Below, one piece after another: positions 54,635 through 63,433 of a stretch of DNA of 64,000 nt (position 1 is the first letter of the stretch; every line of letters starts with the position of its first letter). Both the position numbers and the translations under genes were made by a program. The notes beneath the pieces are model-generated. The model made no database searches. It saw only the letters and a list, made by a program, of their open reading frames with translations, and was not told the origin of the DNA. This stretch comes from UBA1351 sp965140555 (GTDB lineage Bacteria; Bacillota; Clostridia; Lachnospirales; Vallitaleaceae). The stretch spans positions 496,001-560,000 of the forward strand of contig OZ223259.1 in assembly GCA_965140555.1 (NCBI GenBank), written 5' to 3'.

Positions 54635-56095
54635 TCACTCCTTTTCTGAACTTATATGCTCTGTTGTATAGACTCGACTCCGTCCGTCATTTTTAGCCTC
54701 ATACATGTACATGTCTGCCAGATGTAACATCGCCTCAATATCATGAATCGAATGATCCGAGTCGATTAAACCCGCACTAATCGTAATGGATAATCGTTCA
54801 TTGCCTAACATGAATACTGTCTGTCGAATTTCTTCAACAAGACGCTGTACCATGGGTAAAACTTCATCACAAGTGCGTTTTTCAAAGATAACGATGAACT
54901 CATCCCCGCCTAATCGTCCAAATGTATAGTCTCCTTTTAATGAATTCTGAACCATATGGACCACTTCACAAATGGCCTTATCACCAATCAAATGTCCATG
55001 GTTATCGTTAATAGTCTTAAAATCATCAATATCAAAAGTCAATATTGAAAATTTTTCTCCACTACTATGAAAATGGTCCAAAAGGGTTTCCACATATTTG
55101 TGACTGTAGCGTCTCGAATATATCCCTGTCAAAAAATCAAAGTCCCTCTGACGACGAAATTTTTCATTCAACTCTCTCAATTTACCGGCTTCACTGATAA
55201 CTGCTTCCAATTCCATCTGCACTTCCAATTTTTTCTTCAGCGCATTTTTATTTACTTTTTCCAGTTCATCATTCAATTCTATAAAACGATACAAATAGGC
55301 ACTACTTTCTTCAAAGCGACCCAACGTATTCAAGCTATCTGCTATCAATTTGTATAGTCTTTTTACATCGTACCATAGGTGATTTTTCTCTGCAACTTCT
55401 AAGGACTTTCTATAAAAGTTCAAGGCACGTTCTTTCTCTCCTATCGCTTCATTCAATCGCCCTTCTAGAAGAAACGCTTCCTTCCACGCTGTCGGATAGT
55501 CATGAAGCTTAGGATTGGCTTTGATCATGTGTAATAACCCCACCGCTGGTCCTTCTTTTCCTTCCATTGCCAGTAAAACCTGTAACCCAACAAGAAGCGT
55601 CTCTGTATGTATTTGTGTTTTTTCTAATTCTAATTTATCAACCCAGCTATAACATTCTTGTAACGTAGCATAGGCCACATCAACTTCACCTATAAGGCAA
55701 AGCAAATGGGCCTTTATATTCAGATAACCTACCAATGGCTTTTTGTGTCTTTCTTCTGAAACCATAGTAATGGCTTTTTCAATATATTGAAGACTCATGG
55801 TGTGATTATCCAGAAGATACTCAACATGACATTTGATACTGTAATAGGTGTGATTGGTTTCTTCCATCCCTATTCGCTCAATATACTGAAGGTAACGCAT
55901 AGAATAATGCATTAGATGCTCATACTCACCCTGTTTCGTATAACGGAGTCGAACTTCTTCGTATAGCCTTGTAACCGACCGATAGTCGCCTTGGCTCATT
56001 AATTGACTTTCGGCGCTAATTATAATCTGTTTAATTTTATTATGATTTTTATCCTGAAATGCTTTGTCCAAATCTATAACAAATTGCTCTATCAT
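54635..56095 (-). CDS. TPR-GGDEF diguanylate cyclase
   Basis: 486 residues, predicted soluble. About 1-290 is a series of helical TPR-like repeats, and a coiled coil (about 285-320) leads to a GGDEF domain (about 325-480). The active motif is intact, FGRLGGDEF near 407, and the substrate helix has FDIDDFKTINDNHGH near 360. No RxxD inhibitory site is seen. It should make c-di-GMP in response to protein-protein signals through the TPR part. It is followed 7 bp later by the coiled-coil gene. No EAL domain is present. Confidence 0.88.
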   Translation of the reverse strand: MIEQFVIDLDKAFQDKNHNKIKQIIISAESQLMSQGDYRSVTRLYEEVRLRYTKQGEYEHLMHYSMRYLQYIERIGMEETNHTYYSIKCHVEYLLDNHTMSLQYIEKAITMVSEERHKKPLVGYLNIKAHLLCLIGEVDVAYATLQECYSWVDKLELEKTQIHTETLLVGLQVLLAMEGKEGPAVGLLHMIKANPKLHDYPTAWKEAFLLEGRLNEAIGEKERALNFYRKSLEVAEKNHLWYDVKRLYKLIADSLNTLGRFEESSAYLYRFIELNDELEKVNKNALKKKLEVQMELEAVISEAGKLRELNEKFRRQRDFDFLTGIYSRRYSHKYVETLLDHFHSSGEKFSILTFDIDDFKTINDNHGHLIGDKAICEVVHMVQNSLKGDYTFGRLGGDEFIVIFEKRTCDEVLPMVQRLVEEIRQTVFMLGNERLSITISAGLIDSDHSIHDIEAMLHLADMYMYEAKNDGRSRVYTTEHISSEKE

Positions 56096-56188
56096 TCTTT
56101 TATTGACCCTTCCTCATCGAGTTTCTAGAACTATTATACTACTAATTTATCAAATGATAAAGATATAAGCTTTTTTTATCATAAAATT

Positions 56189-56833
56189 TCATTCCTGCTG
56201 TTCCAAATATCTTAATATATCCGCAAAGCTATCGTAATGGACATATTCAAGCCCTTGTTCTTCCATTAGGTGGGCCAATTCATTTTTAGCAAAGACAAGG
56301 TCTGCATGACGTGCCGCATGTATATCCGGTTCTGAATCCCCGGCAAAACAAACCGTTTCATAGTCTTGTTGAATTACCGTTAATACCTTCCCTTTATCAA
56401 TGCCATACACCGGACTATAAAACGGTGATTTTTTATCCGGACGCATTTCAAAAAATCCGTCTTCAAATACTCCCGGATTTGTATATAAGTCAATATCATG
56501 AAGCCCTTCTTTATCTAACGCTTTTTTGATATAGTAATCAAACCCTGCACTTAAAATAGCAAAGTCGCCATTCTTTCGTCGTACATATTCGATAACCGAT
56601 GCTAATTGGGGATCTACTTCAACCATATCCAATGCCTTTTCATGTTCTTCCTTAGATAAATGGGTCCATCGGAAAACTTTGTTCAAAAAAGCGGTTCCAA
56701 TCTTTTCTGATTGCTTCCATTCTCTATAGTGACGAATGCCTTCTTCTCCTATAAAAGATTCCAACAAGATCCAATAAAAATCTTTAGTCGTAATCGTTCC
56801 ATCAAAATCTGATACAAAAATAAATGGTTTCAT
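56189..56833 (-). CDS. HAD phosphatase of the MtnX-like type, in the cobalamin operon
   Basis: 214 residues. SDFDGTITTKDF near 8 (nucleophile and acid Asp), LSAGFDYYIKKAL near 95 (Ser), a Lys in GIDKGKVL near 144, and CFAGDSEPDIHAARHADLVFAK near 160 (metal Asp). The family includes MtnX (methionine salvage) and phosphoserine phosphatase-like enzymes. No methionine salvage gene is near. The gene starts 7 bp after cobD in a cobalamin operon that shows no CobC, so it may supply the alpha-ribazole phosphatase step or a related one. This is inference from position only. Confidence 0.75.
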   Translation of the reverse strand: MKPFIFVSDFDGTITTKDFYWILLESFIGEEGIRHYREWKQSEKIGTAFLNKVFRWTHLSKEEHEKALDMVEVDPQLASVIEYVRRKNGDFAILSAGFDYYIKKALDKEGLHDIDLYTNPGVFEDGFFEMRPDKKSPFYSPVYGIDKGKVLTVIQQDYETVCFAGDSEPDIHAARHADLVFAKNELAHLMEEQGLEYVHYDSFADILRYLEQQE

Positions 56834-56840
56834 CTTATTT

Positions 56841-57911
56841 TCACCCTTTCCACTTGGCCCTAATCATTGTACGAATAAAATAATCATTCTCTTTCACCGT
56901 TTTCGTCGCAACACGTATATATCTCCCATCAAGGCCTTTATGGTTCCGTGTGTGTCGTACAGCTATACCTTTTGTTAGTAACCACTGTATTAACCTCATA
57001 TCATCCTCTGTTTGAATGAGAAAAAAATGCACATCAGATGCCATAACCGGTATGCCTATCTGTTCAAGACTCTCTCTAAATCGCTTAGTCTCTTCCACAT
57101 AGTACCCATGCATTTCTTTCAAAAAAGAATGATCCGTCAGTAGTTGGTGGGCCAAATCCATAGCCAACGTATTGACCGACCAAGTCGGTTGACGTCTCGA
57201 TAATTGCCGAATCCAAAAAGGGCTACTCATCGCATAGGCAATACGTATCCCCGCCAACTGAAAATTTTTTGTTAAGCTTCGAAGGATAATCGTTTGCTCC
57301 ATATCCCATAAAGGTTTTTTGTAGGCTTCCACTGTTTTGGTCAATACAAAATCGATATAAGATTCGTCCAGCACCACTGTTAAGTCACATGTTTTCATCA
57401 ATGCTTTAAGCATTGATAATTGCTCTTCATCATAATAAGTACCTGTAGGATTATTCGGATTACACAAAAACAGTATATCCAGTTGTCCTAACACTTCCCA
57501 TAGTCCATGGTCATCTCTTATAAGCGCTTCTCCAAAGTCGCTACTTGGAATCGGCACAACCGACGCTCCATAGGCTTCCAATGCTTTCTCGTACTCCGGA
57601 TATGTCGGTACAATAATTCCGACTTGTTTCTTGCTACAATAAGAAGCCACTAGATAAATTGCTTCATTTGCTCCGTTTGTAATCAAAAAGTGATCCTTTG
57701 GAAGACCATATACACTTGACAATGTTTTCTTCATTGTCAGGTGATTCGGATCCGGATAATCAGAGAAGTCATTGCTTTTTCCAATTGTATCTAGAAGGGG
57801 ATGTCTTATAACCGATGTATTTGTTGAAAAATCCAACAGCTCTCCTTCTATGATAGCACCTATTTCTTCTGCCAATTGTCTTGGATTGGCTCCATGATCC
57901 GGTAGATTCAT
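56841..57911 (-). CDS. cobD: Threonine-phosphate decarboxylase (CobD type)
   Basis: 356 residues, PLP fold type I aminotransferase-like. The N-terminus has DHGANPRQLA and LDFSTNTSVIRHP. LITNGANEAIYLVASY near 80, LCNPNNPTGTYY near 150, VVLDESYIDF near 180 and the PLP Lys in RSLTKNFQLAGIRIAY near 214 follow. The HGAN start and its place beside cbiP and cbiB identify it as CobD, which makes (R)-1-amino-2-propanol phosphate for the cobalamin loop, rather than histidinol-phosphate aminotransferase. The start was set at 57911 behind GAAGGAG; the frame is open 18 codons further. Confidence 0.85.
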   Translation of the reverse strand: MNLPDHGANPRQLAEEIGAIIEGELLDFSTNTSVIRHPLLDTIGKSNDFSDYPDPNHLTMKKTLSSVYGLPKDHFLITNGANEAIYLVASYCSKKQVGIIVPTYPEYEKALEAYGASVVPIPSSDFGEALIRDDHGLWEVLGQLDILFLCNPNNPTGTYYDEEQLSMLKALMKTCDLTVVLDESYIDFVLTKTVEAYKKPLWDMEQTIILRSLTKNFQLAGIRIAYAMSSPFWIRQLSRRQPTWSVNTLAMDLAHQLLTDHSFLKEMHGYYVEETKRFRESLEQIGIPVMASDVHFFLIQTEDDMRLIQWLLTKGIAVRHTRNHKGLDGRYIRVATKTVKENDYFIRTMIRAKWKG

Positions 57912-57970
57912 TTTATTCTCCTTCATTGTGCCTAATCTGCCGATATTATACATTACGAACTTCATTCATA

Positions 57971-58921
57971 TTACAAACACGCTTGTGCAACAACCAAAAA
58001 TGCAGTAAAACAGGTTAGTAAAATAAATGTATAATGTATCATCCACTCACAGTCATCAATCATCTGAATTGAGACTTCCTTTTGCGAATCGCCGATAATC
58101 GGTTTCTCTTTCATTTTTCCAAAGTAGGGATATGCCCCCCCCAATTGAACACCTAATAATCCGGCTGTCACACTTTCCGGGTAACCCGCATTTACACTCA
58201 CACTTCTTTTATGATCTCGCCATAAAATTTTCCAGCCGCTTTTTCTATCCAAGGCTGCCATCATTCCTCCAATGAGCATAATAAACGCACCTATCCTAGC
58301 AGGTATAAAATTGGCTACATCATCTAAACGGGCTGCTACTTTACCAAATTTTTCATACCGTTCGTTCCGGTAACCCACCATTGAATCCATAGTATTTATT
58401 CCTTTATATAACCACATAAACCATATGCCGTGGCCAGATACCACTTCTCCAATAATACCAAAAAATAAAGGTGCAATAATACCGTCAATGGTATTTTCTG
58501 ATAAGGTTTCAATGGTCGTTCGAATAATCTGAGCCTGATTAAGACTTTGCGTATCCCGACTTACATAGTAGCCCATTTTCTTACGCGCTTCATCAATATC
58601 GCCTTTTCTAAGCGGTAGCTTAATTTCTTCACCAGCATCTATAAGACTTCTATATGCAAGGCCCGCAAAGAAAAAATAGATACTAAAAATTGGTTTTAGA
58701 AAAGGAAGGCTTTGCATAAGACTATAAAGGCCGGCATATACAACACTAATTGCTCCCAGAACACCAATGACTAACAAGGCCCCCTGAAAAATGCCCTCCT
58801 TATGATAAAGCTTTGACTCCAGCCATTTTATCCACTTTCCTATAGCTATAACCGGATGATAGAGTTTTTTGGGATCCCCAATAAAAGCATCCACAACCAT
58901 ACCTATAACTAGATATATCAT
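57971..58921 (-). CDS. cbiB: Adenosylcobinamide-phosphate synthase (CbiB)
   Basis: 316 residues, integral membrane. The N-terminal signature is VDAFIGDPKKLYHPVIAIGKWI. ETLSENTIDGIIAPLFFG near 137 and YKGINTMDSMVGYRNERYEKFGKVAARLDDVANFIPARIGA near 165 are diagnostic of CbiB/CobD. The enzyme joins aminopropanol (phosphate) to adenosylcobyric acid. It overlaps cbiP by 4 bp (ATGA) and is followed by cobD, which makes its co-substrate. Confidence 0.92.
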   Translation of the reverse strand: MIYLVIGMVVDAFIGDPKKLYHPVIAIGKWIKWLESKLYHKEGIFQGALLVIGVLGAISVVYAGLYSLMQSLPFLKPIFSIYFFFAGLAYRSLIDAGEEIKLPLRKGDIDEARKKMGYYVSRDTQSLNQAQIIRTTIETLSENTIDGIIAPLFFGIIGEVVSGHGIWFMWLYKGINTMDSMVGYRNERYEKFGKVAARLDDVANFIPARIGAFIMLIGGMMAALDRKSGWKILWRDHKRSVSVNAGYPESVTAGLLGVQLGGAYPYFGKMKEKPIIGDSQKEVSIQMIDDCEWMIHYTFILLTCFTAFLVVAQACL

Positions 58922-60426
58922 AACTCAATAGTCTCCTTGTTAATGATTTTATATACTCTGTCCATATCCAAATGCTCTTTGACATGAGCCGCCAAACGAT
59001 TATAATTTTCTTCTTTCAGATGCTTTGTATGAACAGGAGGTCTAGATACTATCCCTTTATTTTGTCTCAAATATTCAAGCCATGCATGCCGTATCCCATC
59101 ATTATGAAAAAAATTATGCAGATAGGTTCCGATAATTCTGCCTCCATCAAGGATCATCCCATCAACAGTTCCATCCTCTAATTCAATGAACGGTTCATGG
59201 ACTGATGTTTGTCCAAGATGAATTTCATAGCCTTCAATTGAATCATCCTTAAGGGATGAAAAAATACCTATCGGCTTTATATGTCCCTTCACTTGTTTTA
59301 CCCGTTTATCATGAAAAAATGTCGTCTGAATAGGAAGAATACCTAATCCTTCACAACTCGCTTCAACGACTTCATCTACTGCTTCCGGATCCATTAACCG
59401 CTCCCCTAGCACTTGATAGCCACCGCAAACTCCTACAATTCGTCCACCTGCAGCCGCATATTCCTTTATAACTTTTCCTAATCCAGATTCTTGAAGAGTT
59501 CTAACATCACCAATCGTTGACTTTGTTCCCGGTATAATCACTGCATCCGGGGTACCAAATTCTTCCGGTGTTCTGACAAGACGTAATGCTACATCCTCTT
59601 CATAAATAAACGGTTCAATATCTGTATTATTACTCACACGTTCCATATGAATAATTACAATATCCAGCATCGTGTGGTCTGCATGTTTTTCTTGAAACAA
59701 CTTCTGACGGCTCTGAGCATCCTCTGTCTCTATATGAATATCTTGAGCATACGGAATAACACCCACAACCGGTATTTTCGTATAGTCCTCAAACCACCGA
59801 AGACCATCTTCCAATAGCTTTATATCGCCTCTAAATTTATTAAATATAACCCCTTTGATACGATGACGATGTTCAAAAACTAATTCTATTGTTCCGACCA
59901 AACTGGCAAATGAGCCTCCACGATCTATATCTGTAACCAAGATAACATCTACATCCGCAGCTTGTGCTATGCGCATATTCACAATTTCACGATGGTTCAA
60001 GTTTACTTCTGCCGGTGAGCCGGCGCCTTCTATAACAACCATCTCATAATGTTGATCTAGATATGTTAAGCTCTCGTTTACCGCTTCCATCCCTTTCGTT
60101 AGGGTAAATTCTTTGCCATAGGCCATTCCGGAATAACTCCGATAGACTTCACCATGAACAATAACCTCACTTTGAGTATCCTTTCGGGGCTTCAATAAAA
60201 TAGGATTCATATGCACATTAGGAATAACCCGCGCTGCTTCTGCTTGAACCCCCTGAGCACGGCCCATCTCCTTGCCCTGAATTGTAACGTATGAATTATT
60301 TGACATATTTTGACTTTTAAAAGGAGCAACCTGTACACCGGCATCTGATAAAATACGACATAGCGCCGTTGTAATATAGCTTTTTCCGGCATCTGAACTG
60401 GTCCCTTGTATCATTATTCCTCGCAT
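58918..60426 (-). CDS. cbiP: Cobyric acid synthase (CbiP/CobQ)
   Basis: 502 residues. An N-terminal dethiobiotin-synthetase-like ATPase domain has IMIQGTSSDAGKSYITTALCRIL, PFKSQNMSNNSYVT and EGAGSPAEVNL. A C-terminal class I glutaminase-like domain (about 250-490) has GGRIVGVCGGYQVLGERL with the catalytic Cys near 337 and GTYLHNFFHNDG with the His near 440. It amidates four side chains of adenosylcobyrinic acid a,c-diamide. The start overlaps the Cys-rich protein gene by 13 bp, and the end overlaps cbiB by 4 bp. Confidence 0.94.
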   Translation of the reverse strand: MRGIMIQGTSSDAGKSYITTALCRILSDAGVQVAPFKSQNMSNNSYVTIQGKEMGRAQGVQAEAARVIPNVHMNPILLKPRKDTQSEVIVHGEVYRSYSGMAYGKEFTLTKGMEAVNESLTYLDQHYEMVVIEGAGSPAEVNLNHREIVNMRIAQAADVDVILVTDIDRGGSFASLVGTIELVFEHRHRIKGVIFNKFRGDIKLLEDGLRWFEDYTKIPVVGVIPYAQDIHIETEDAQSRQKLFQEKHADHTMLDIVIIHMERVSNNTDIEPFIYEEDVALRLVRTPEEFGTPDAVIIPGTKSTIGDVRTLQESGLGKVIKEYAAAGGRIVGVCGGYQVLGERLMDPEAVDEVVEASCEGLGILPIQTTFFHDKRVKQVKGHIKPIGIFSSLKDDSIEGYEIHLGQTSVHEPFIELEDGTVDGMILDGGRIIGTYLHNFFHNDGIRHAWLEYLRQNKGIVSRPPVHTKHLKEENYNRLAAHVKEHLDMDRVYKIINKETIEL

Positions 60427-60704
60427 GCGTTTCCACCTTCTTCCTTTATCGCCATATCACGCTTTATTTTATTCATTTCTTTGATTTTGCGATTAATATA
60501 ATCATACCCTTTTGGGCTATGGGGAATAAGGCACTGGCTACAATCTTTGATTCCTTTATTCAAGGTAAATTTACCGCCGCAATTCGGAATATAATAGAGA
60601 GGACAATAACAGAAGAGACAATTGAATGTCTCTTCTGTTATTGTTTGATGACACGGAAAATATTGACAGGCTTTATTTGAAAAAAAACGATAATTTGCTT
60701 CCAT
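60414..60704 (-). CDS. Small cysteine-rich domain protein linked to cobalamin genes
   Basis: 96 residues with eight or more Cys in the pattern NKACQYFPCH, FNCLFCYCPLYY, NCGG and DCSQCLIPH. This is the short cysteine-rich domain (PF04071 type) often found beside or fused to cobalamin genes, with unknown function. It probably binds zinc or an Fe-S cluster. It is the first gene of the cobalamin run, 82 bp after the hydrogenase gene, and overlaps cbiP by 13 bp. No cobalamin riboswitch is visible in the gap before it. Confidence 0.8.
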   Translation of the reverse strand: MEANYRFFSNKACQYFPCHQTITEETFNCLFCYCPLYYIPNCGGKFTLNKGIKDCSQCLIPHSPKGYDYINRKIKEMNKIKRDMAIKEEGGNACEE

Positions 60705-60786
60705 AACATTTCCACTTTCTTAATTGCCGGTTCTCGGGTTCACACCGACTTAGCTTTTAGGTTCGTTAATAAGCAGTTTACCACTG

Positions 60787-62256
60787 TTAACGTTCTAATT
60801 CAAGTGTATCCATTTTAAATATACGCAAAGCATCCTTTGTTTCTTTTTCCTTCGCACTTTGGCAATAGCCTTTGAGTTTTTTCTCATCTATTTTTCCATA
60901 GTGCATGGTTACAGGACCTTTTATACAGCCCCCTTCACAAGCCATACCTTCAATAAATACACCTTTTAATCGCCCCATTTTTGCCTGTGTCATTACCTTT
61001 TTACACTCTTTTAATCCATTAACCAAAATTGTTTCTACTTCCAATTCCGGATAGCTTTGTTCCAAAACACGTTTAACAGCTTGAGTCACACCACCGGATG
61101 CTGCAAATCCTCGTCCGTATGAAGAAGCATTGTCTAGGGGTGTCTCTTCATATTCCGAAAAATCCGTATTAAATGCATCTTGATAACCACTTATCATTCC
61201 GGTTAATTCTTCTACCGTTAATATGTAGTCTACACTTTTTTGAATGTTCCAAAACGTCTCTTCATCCTTTTTAGCAACGCAAGGACCAATAAACACGACA
61301 CAGGCTTTAGGGTCTGTTTCCTTAATAAGACGCGCTGTGGCCGTCATAGGCGTCACCGTTGTCGACATATGCTCCCTACATTCGGGAAACTCCTGATGAA
61401 TATAGCGGGCAAATGAGGGGCAACAAGAACTGGTCATATACGTTTGACCTTCAGACTCAATCATACGCTCAGCTAATTCTTCTGCTTCATGCTGAGTAAC
61501 CAAGTCTGCTCCTAATGCAACCTCAACGACATCTTTAAACCCCATCCTCTTCATAGCCGTTACAACTTGTCCCAAACTCAAATCACTAAATTGTGTAGCT
61601 ATAGCAGGTGCAATAATCCCATATACGGGTATAGCGGCATCCTGTCTCGTCAAGGCCTTAATAACCGGTAATATCTCTGATTTGTCTTGTATCGCACCAA
61701 ATGGACACCGATAAACACAGGCACCACATCGAACACATCGACTTTCGTCAATGACTGCCTTTTTATTCTCATCAACTGTGATTGCATCCACAGGACACCC
61801 TTTCATACAAGGACGTAACACATCACTAATCGCCTCATAAGGACATGCTTCATGACATTTACCGCATTCAATACACTTATCATAATCAATCATTGCCTTT
61901 GTTCCTATAAATTGAATCGCATCCACAGGGCAACTCATGGAACAACGATGGGATAAACAACCCCGACATGCCTGTGTCACAACAAATCGATTGGTCATAC
62001 ATTGATCACAGGCACAATCAATCACTTCTATACGATTCTTAACGGCTTCATTCCCACCTAAACTAAGCTGCACACGCTCAGCTGTTACAGCACGTTCATG
62101 ATAGATACAACACCGAAGTGTAGCCTGTGGTCCTTTATTGAGTTCCTTTGGTATTCCACTTAGATGACGTTCCAATGTGTCTGTAAAGGCATATTCACTC
62201 ACCTTTGCATACACTTGATTTTTTATCTGTTGTACTTGATTCTCAAACTTTCGCAT
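60787..62256 (-). CDS. Sensory-type [FeFe]-hydrogenase homologue (HydS-like)
   Basis: 489 residues. A Cys-rich N-terminal part (about 80-190) has several cluster motifs, including CIECGKCHEACP and CVRCGACVYRCP. The H-cluster domain (about 215-470) has L1 TSSCCPSF near 285, L2 IGPCVAKKDEE near 318 and L3 EGMACEGGCIKGP near 440, so all four H-cluster Cys are present. In L2 the residue before PC is Gly rather than Met, as in the sensory or low-activity groups. Such proteins sit with PAS and PP2C proteins, as here, and are thought to sense H2 or redox state. It overlaps the phosphatase gene by 14 bp. Confidence 0.85.
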   Translation of the reverse strand: MRKFENQVQQIKNQVYAKVSEYAFTDTLERHLSGIPKELNKGPQATLRCCIYHERAVTAERVQLSLGGNEAVKNRIEVIDCACDQCMTNRFVVTQACRGCLSHRCSMSCPVDAIQFIGTKAMIDYDKCIECGKCHEACPYEAISDVLRPCMKGCPVDAITVDENKKAVIDESRCVRCGACVYRCPFGAIQDKSEILPVIKALTRQDAAIPVYGIIAPAIATQFSDLSLGQVVTAMKRMGFKDVVEVALGADLVTQHEAEELAERMIESEGQTYMTSSCCPSFARYIHQEFPECREHMSTTVTPMTATARLIKETDPKACVVFIGPCVAKKDEETFWNIQKSVDYILTVEELTGMISGYQDAFNTDFSEYEETPLDNASSYGRGFAASGGVTQAVKRVLEQSYPELEVETILVNGLKECKKVMTQAKMGRLKGVFIEGMACEGGCIKGPVTMHYGKIDEKKLKGYCQSAKEKETKDALRIFKMDTLELER

Positions 62257-63433
62257 TCATAGCCTCCGAAATATAATGTATGTCAACCTTTTTACCTATG
62301 TCTCTTAATGCATCTGCTAAGGCTTCTACCATAGGCACTTTCATGCTTAATTCCCTCGGAAAATCCGGTTGTTGGTGTGCACGATTCATCGCCTTTCCAA
62401 CCCACAGTTCAATATGTGTCCCTTCGAAAACAAGCGCCTTAAACAATTGGCCGGCCCCATCTTCACCAATCGTTTCATGGTCCAGCTTATTCCCACCATA
62501 ATCATAGATCATACGAATCGTTTTTTGCAGTGTTAAGACTCCTTCCGTTACCAAATCCACCCCTTTTATTCTTGCCGTAGGCGGTATATTCGGATCAAGG
62601 TAATCTAAGTTCGTATGAATCGGCCGATTCAGTTCCCGAGAAACTATGTGTGCCGCTGTTCCCCCACATACAATTTTCTTGCCGGGATGGCGCATAAACC
62701 CTTTCACCCACTGTGCATCCATTGTTGTATCTACAGGAGGTCCGGTAAACAAGAGCAGTTGTACCGGACGACGAACCTTCAATGTCACAACGGTTGTATC
62801 ATCGCCGGGCTCATCTTCATAAAGTTCTCGACAAGCACCTAATAAACGTCGACACATTAAATCCGCACTATGACTTTGCTGGTCCTTTTCTATATAGCTA
62901 GCCACATGCTCCCATTGCCATCCAAAATTCAGTATTTTCCCAACACCCGCATGTATAACCCCATCACTACACAGAAAAATACTGTCATTTTCTTGCAACT
63001 TACAGGTACTCATCAATACCTTTTTATCCAGAACAATTTTTTCTTCTTTTTCGACGGTCATAATACGACCGTCCCTTACAAAGAAAAAAGGCGGATTTTC
63101 TGATTCGAAGACGCGACATTCTAACGACGCATTGATTTCGATAATCGAAAATGTCGAGTACGCTATCTTTCTAACTTTACACACCGGCAATGTATGTAGA
63201 ACTGTCTCTATAACTTCTTCCAGTTCTGCGCCTTTCTTAAGCATGGTAATGGCTATCTTGGATGTAAGCGTGGCTAGTATATTGGCCTTGACACCACTCC
63301 CCAAACCATCTGCCAAAACAATGAGCGTACGGTCTCCCTCTTGAAACACCTCAACCATATCACCACATAATTCTTCTTCTTTTTTATTCAAGCTACGATG
63401 GCTTACTTCAACAAATAGGGGTTGTTGTTTCAC
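62243..63433 (-). CDS. SpoIIE-type PP2C protein phosphatase
   Basis: 396 residues. The PP2C core (about 1-230) has LADGLGSGVKANILATLTSKIAI near 40, with the metal Asp and Gly, CSDGVIHAG near 150 and EDEPGDDTTVVTLKV near 212. A C-terminal region of about 160 residues (VCGGTAAHIVSRELNR and following) is typical of the SpoIIE-like phosphatases found with sensory hydrogenases. It starts with GTG at 63433 behind AGGAGTG, directly after the PAS gene stop, and overlaps the hydrogenase gene by 14 bp. It probably dephosphorylates a Ser/Thr-phosphorylated regulator under control of the hydrogenase and PAS protein. Confidence 0.85.
   Translation of the reverse strand: MKQQPLFVEVSHRSLNKKEEELCGDMVEVFQEGDRTLIVLADGLGSGVKANILATLTSKIAITMLKKGAELEEVIETVLHTLPVCKVRKIAYSTFSIIEINASLECRVFESENPPFFFVRDGRIMTVEKEEKIVLDKKVLMSTCKLQENDSIFLCSDGVIHAGVGKILNFGWQWEHVASYIEKDQQSHSADLMCRRLLGACRELYEDEPGDDTTVVTLKVRRPVQLLLFTGPPVDTTMDAQWVKGFMRHPGKKIVCGGTAAHIVSRELNRPIHTNLDYLDPNIPPTARIKGVDLVTEGVLTLQKTIRMIYDYGGNKLDHETIGEDGAGQLFKALVFEGTHIELWVGKAMNRAHQQPDFPRELSMKVPMVEALADALRDIGKKVDIHYISEAMNAKV

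Noticed and set aside
60705..60786. Possible cobalamin riboswitch before the cobalamin genes
   Set aside because: The gap is only 82 bases and shows no B12-box-like sequence or suitable folds. The operon may be transcribed from further upstream.
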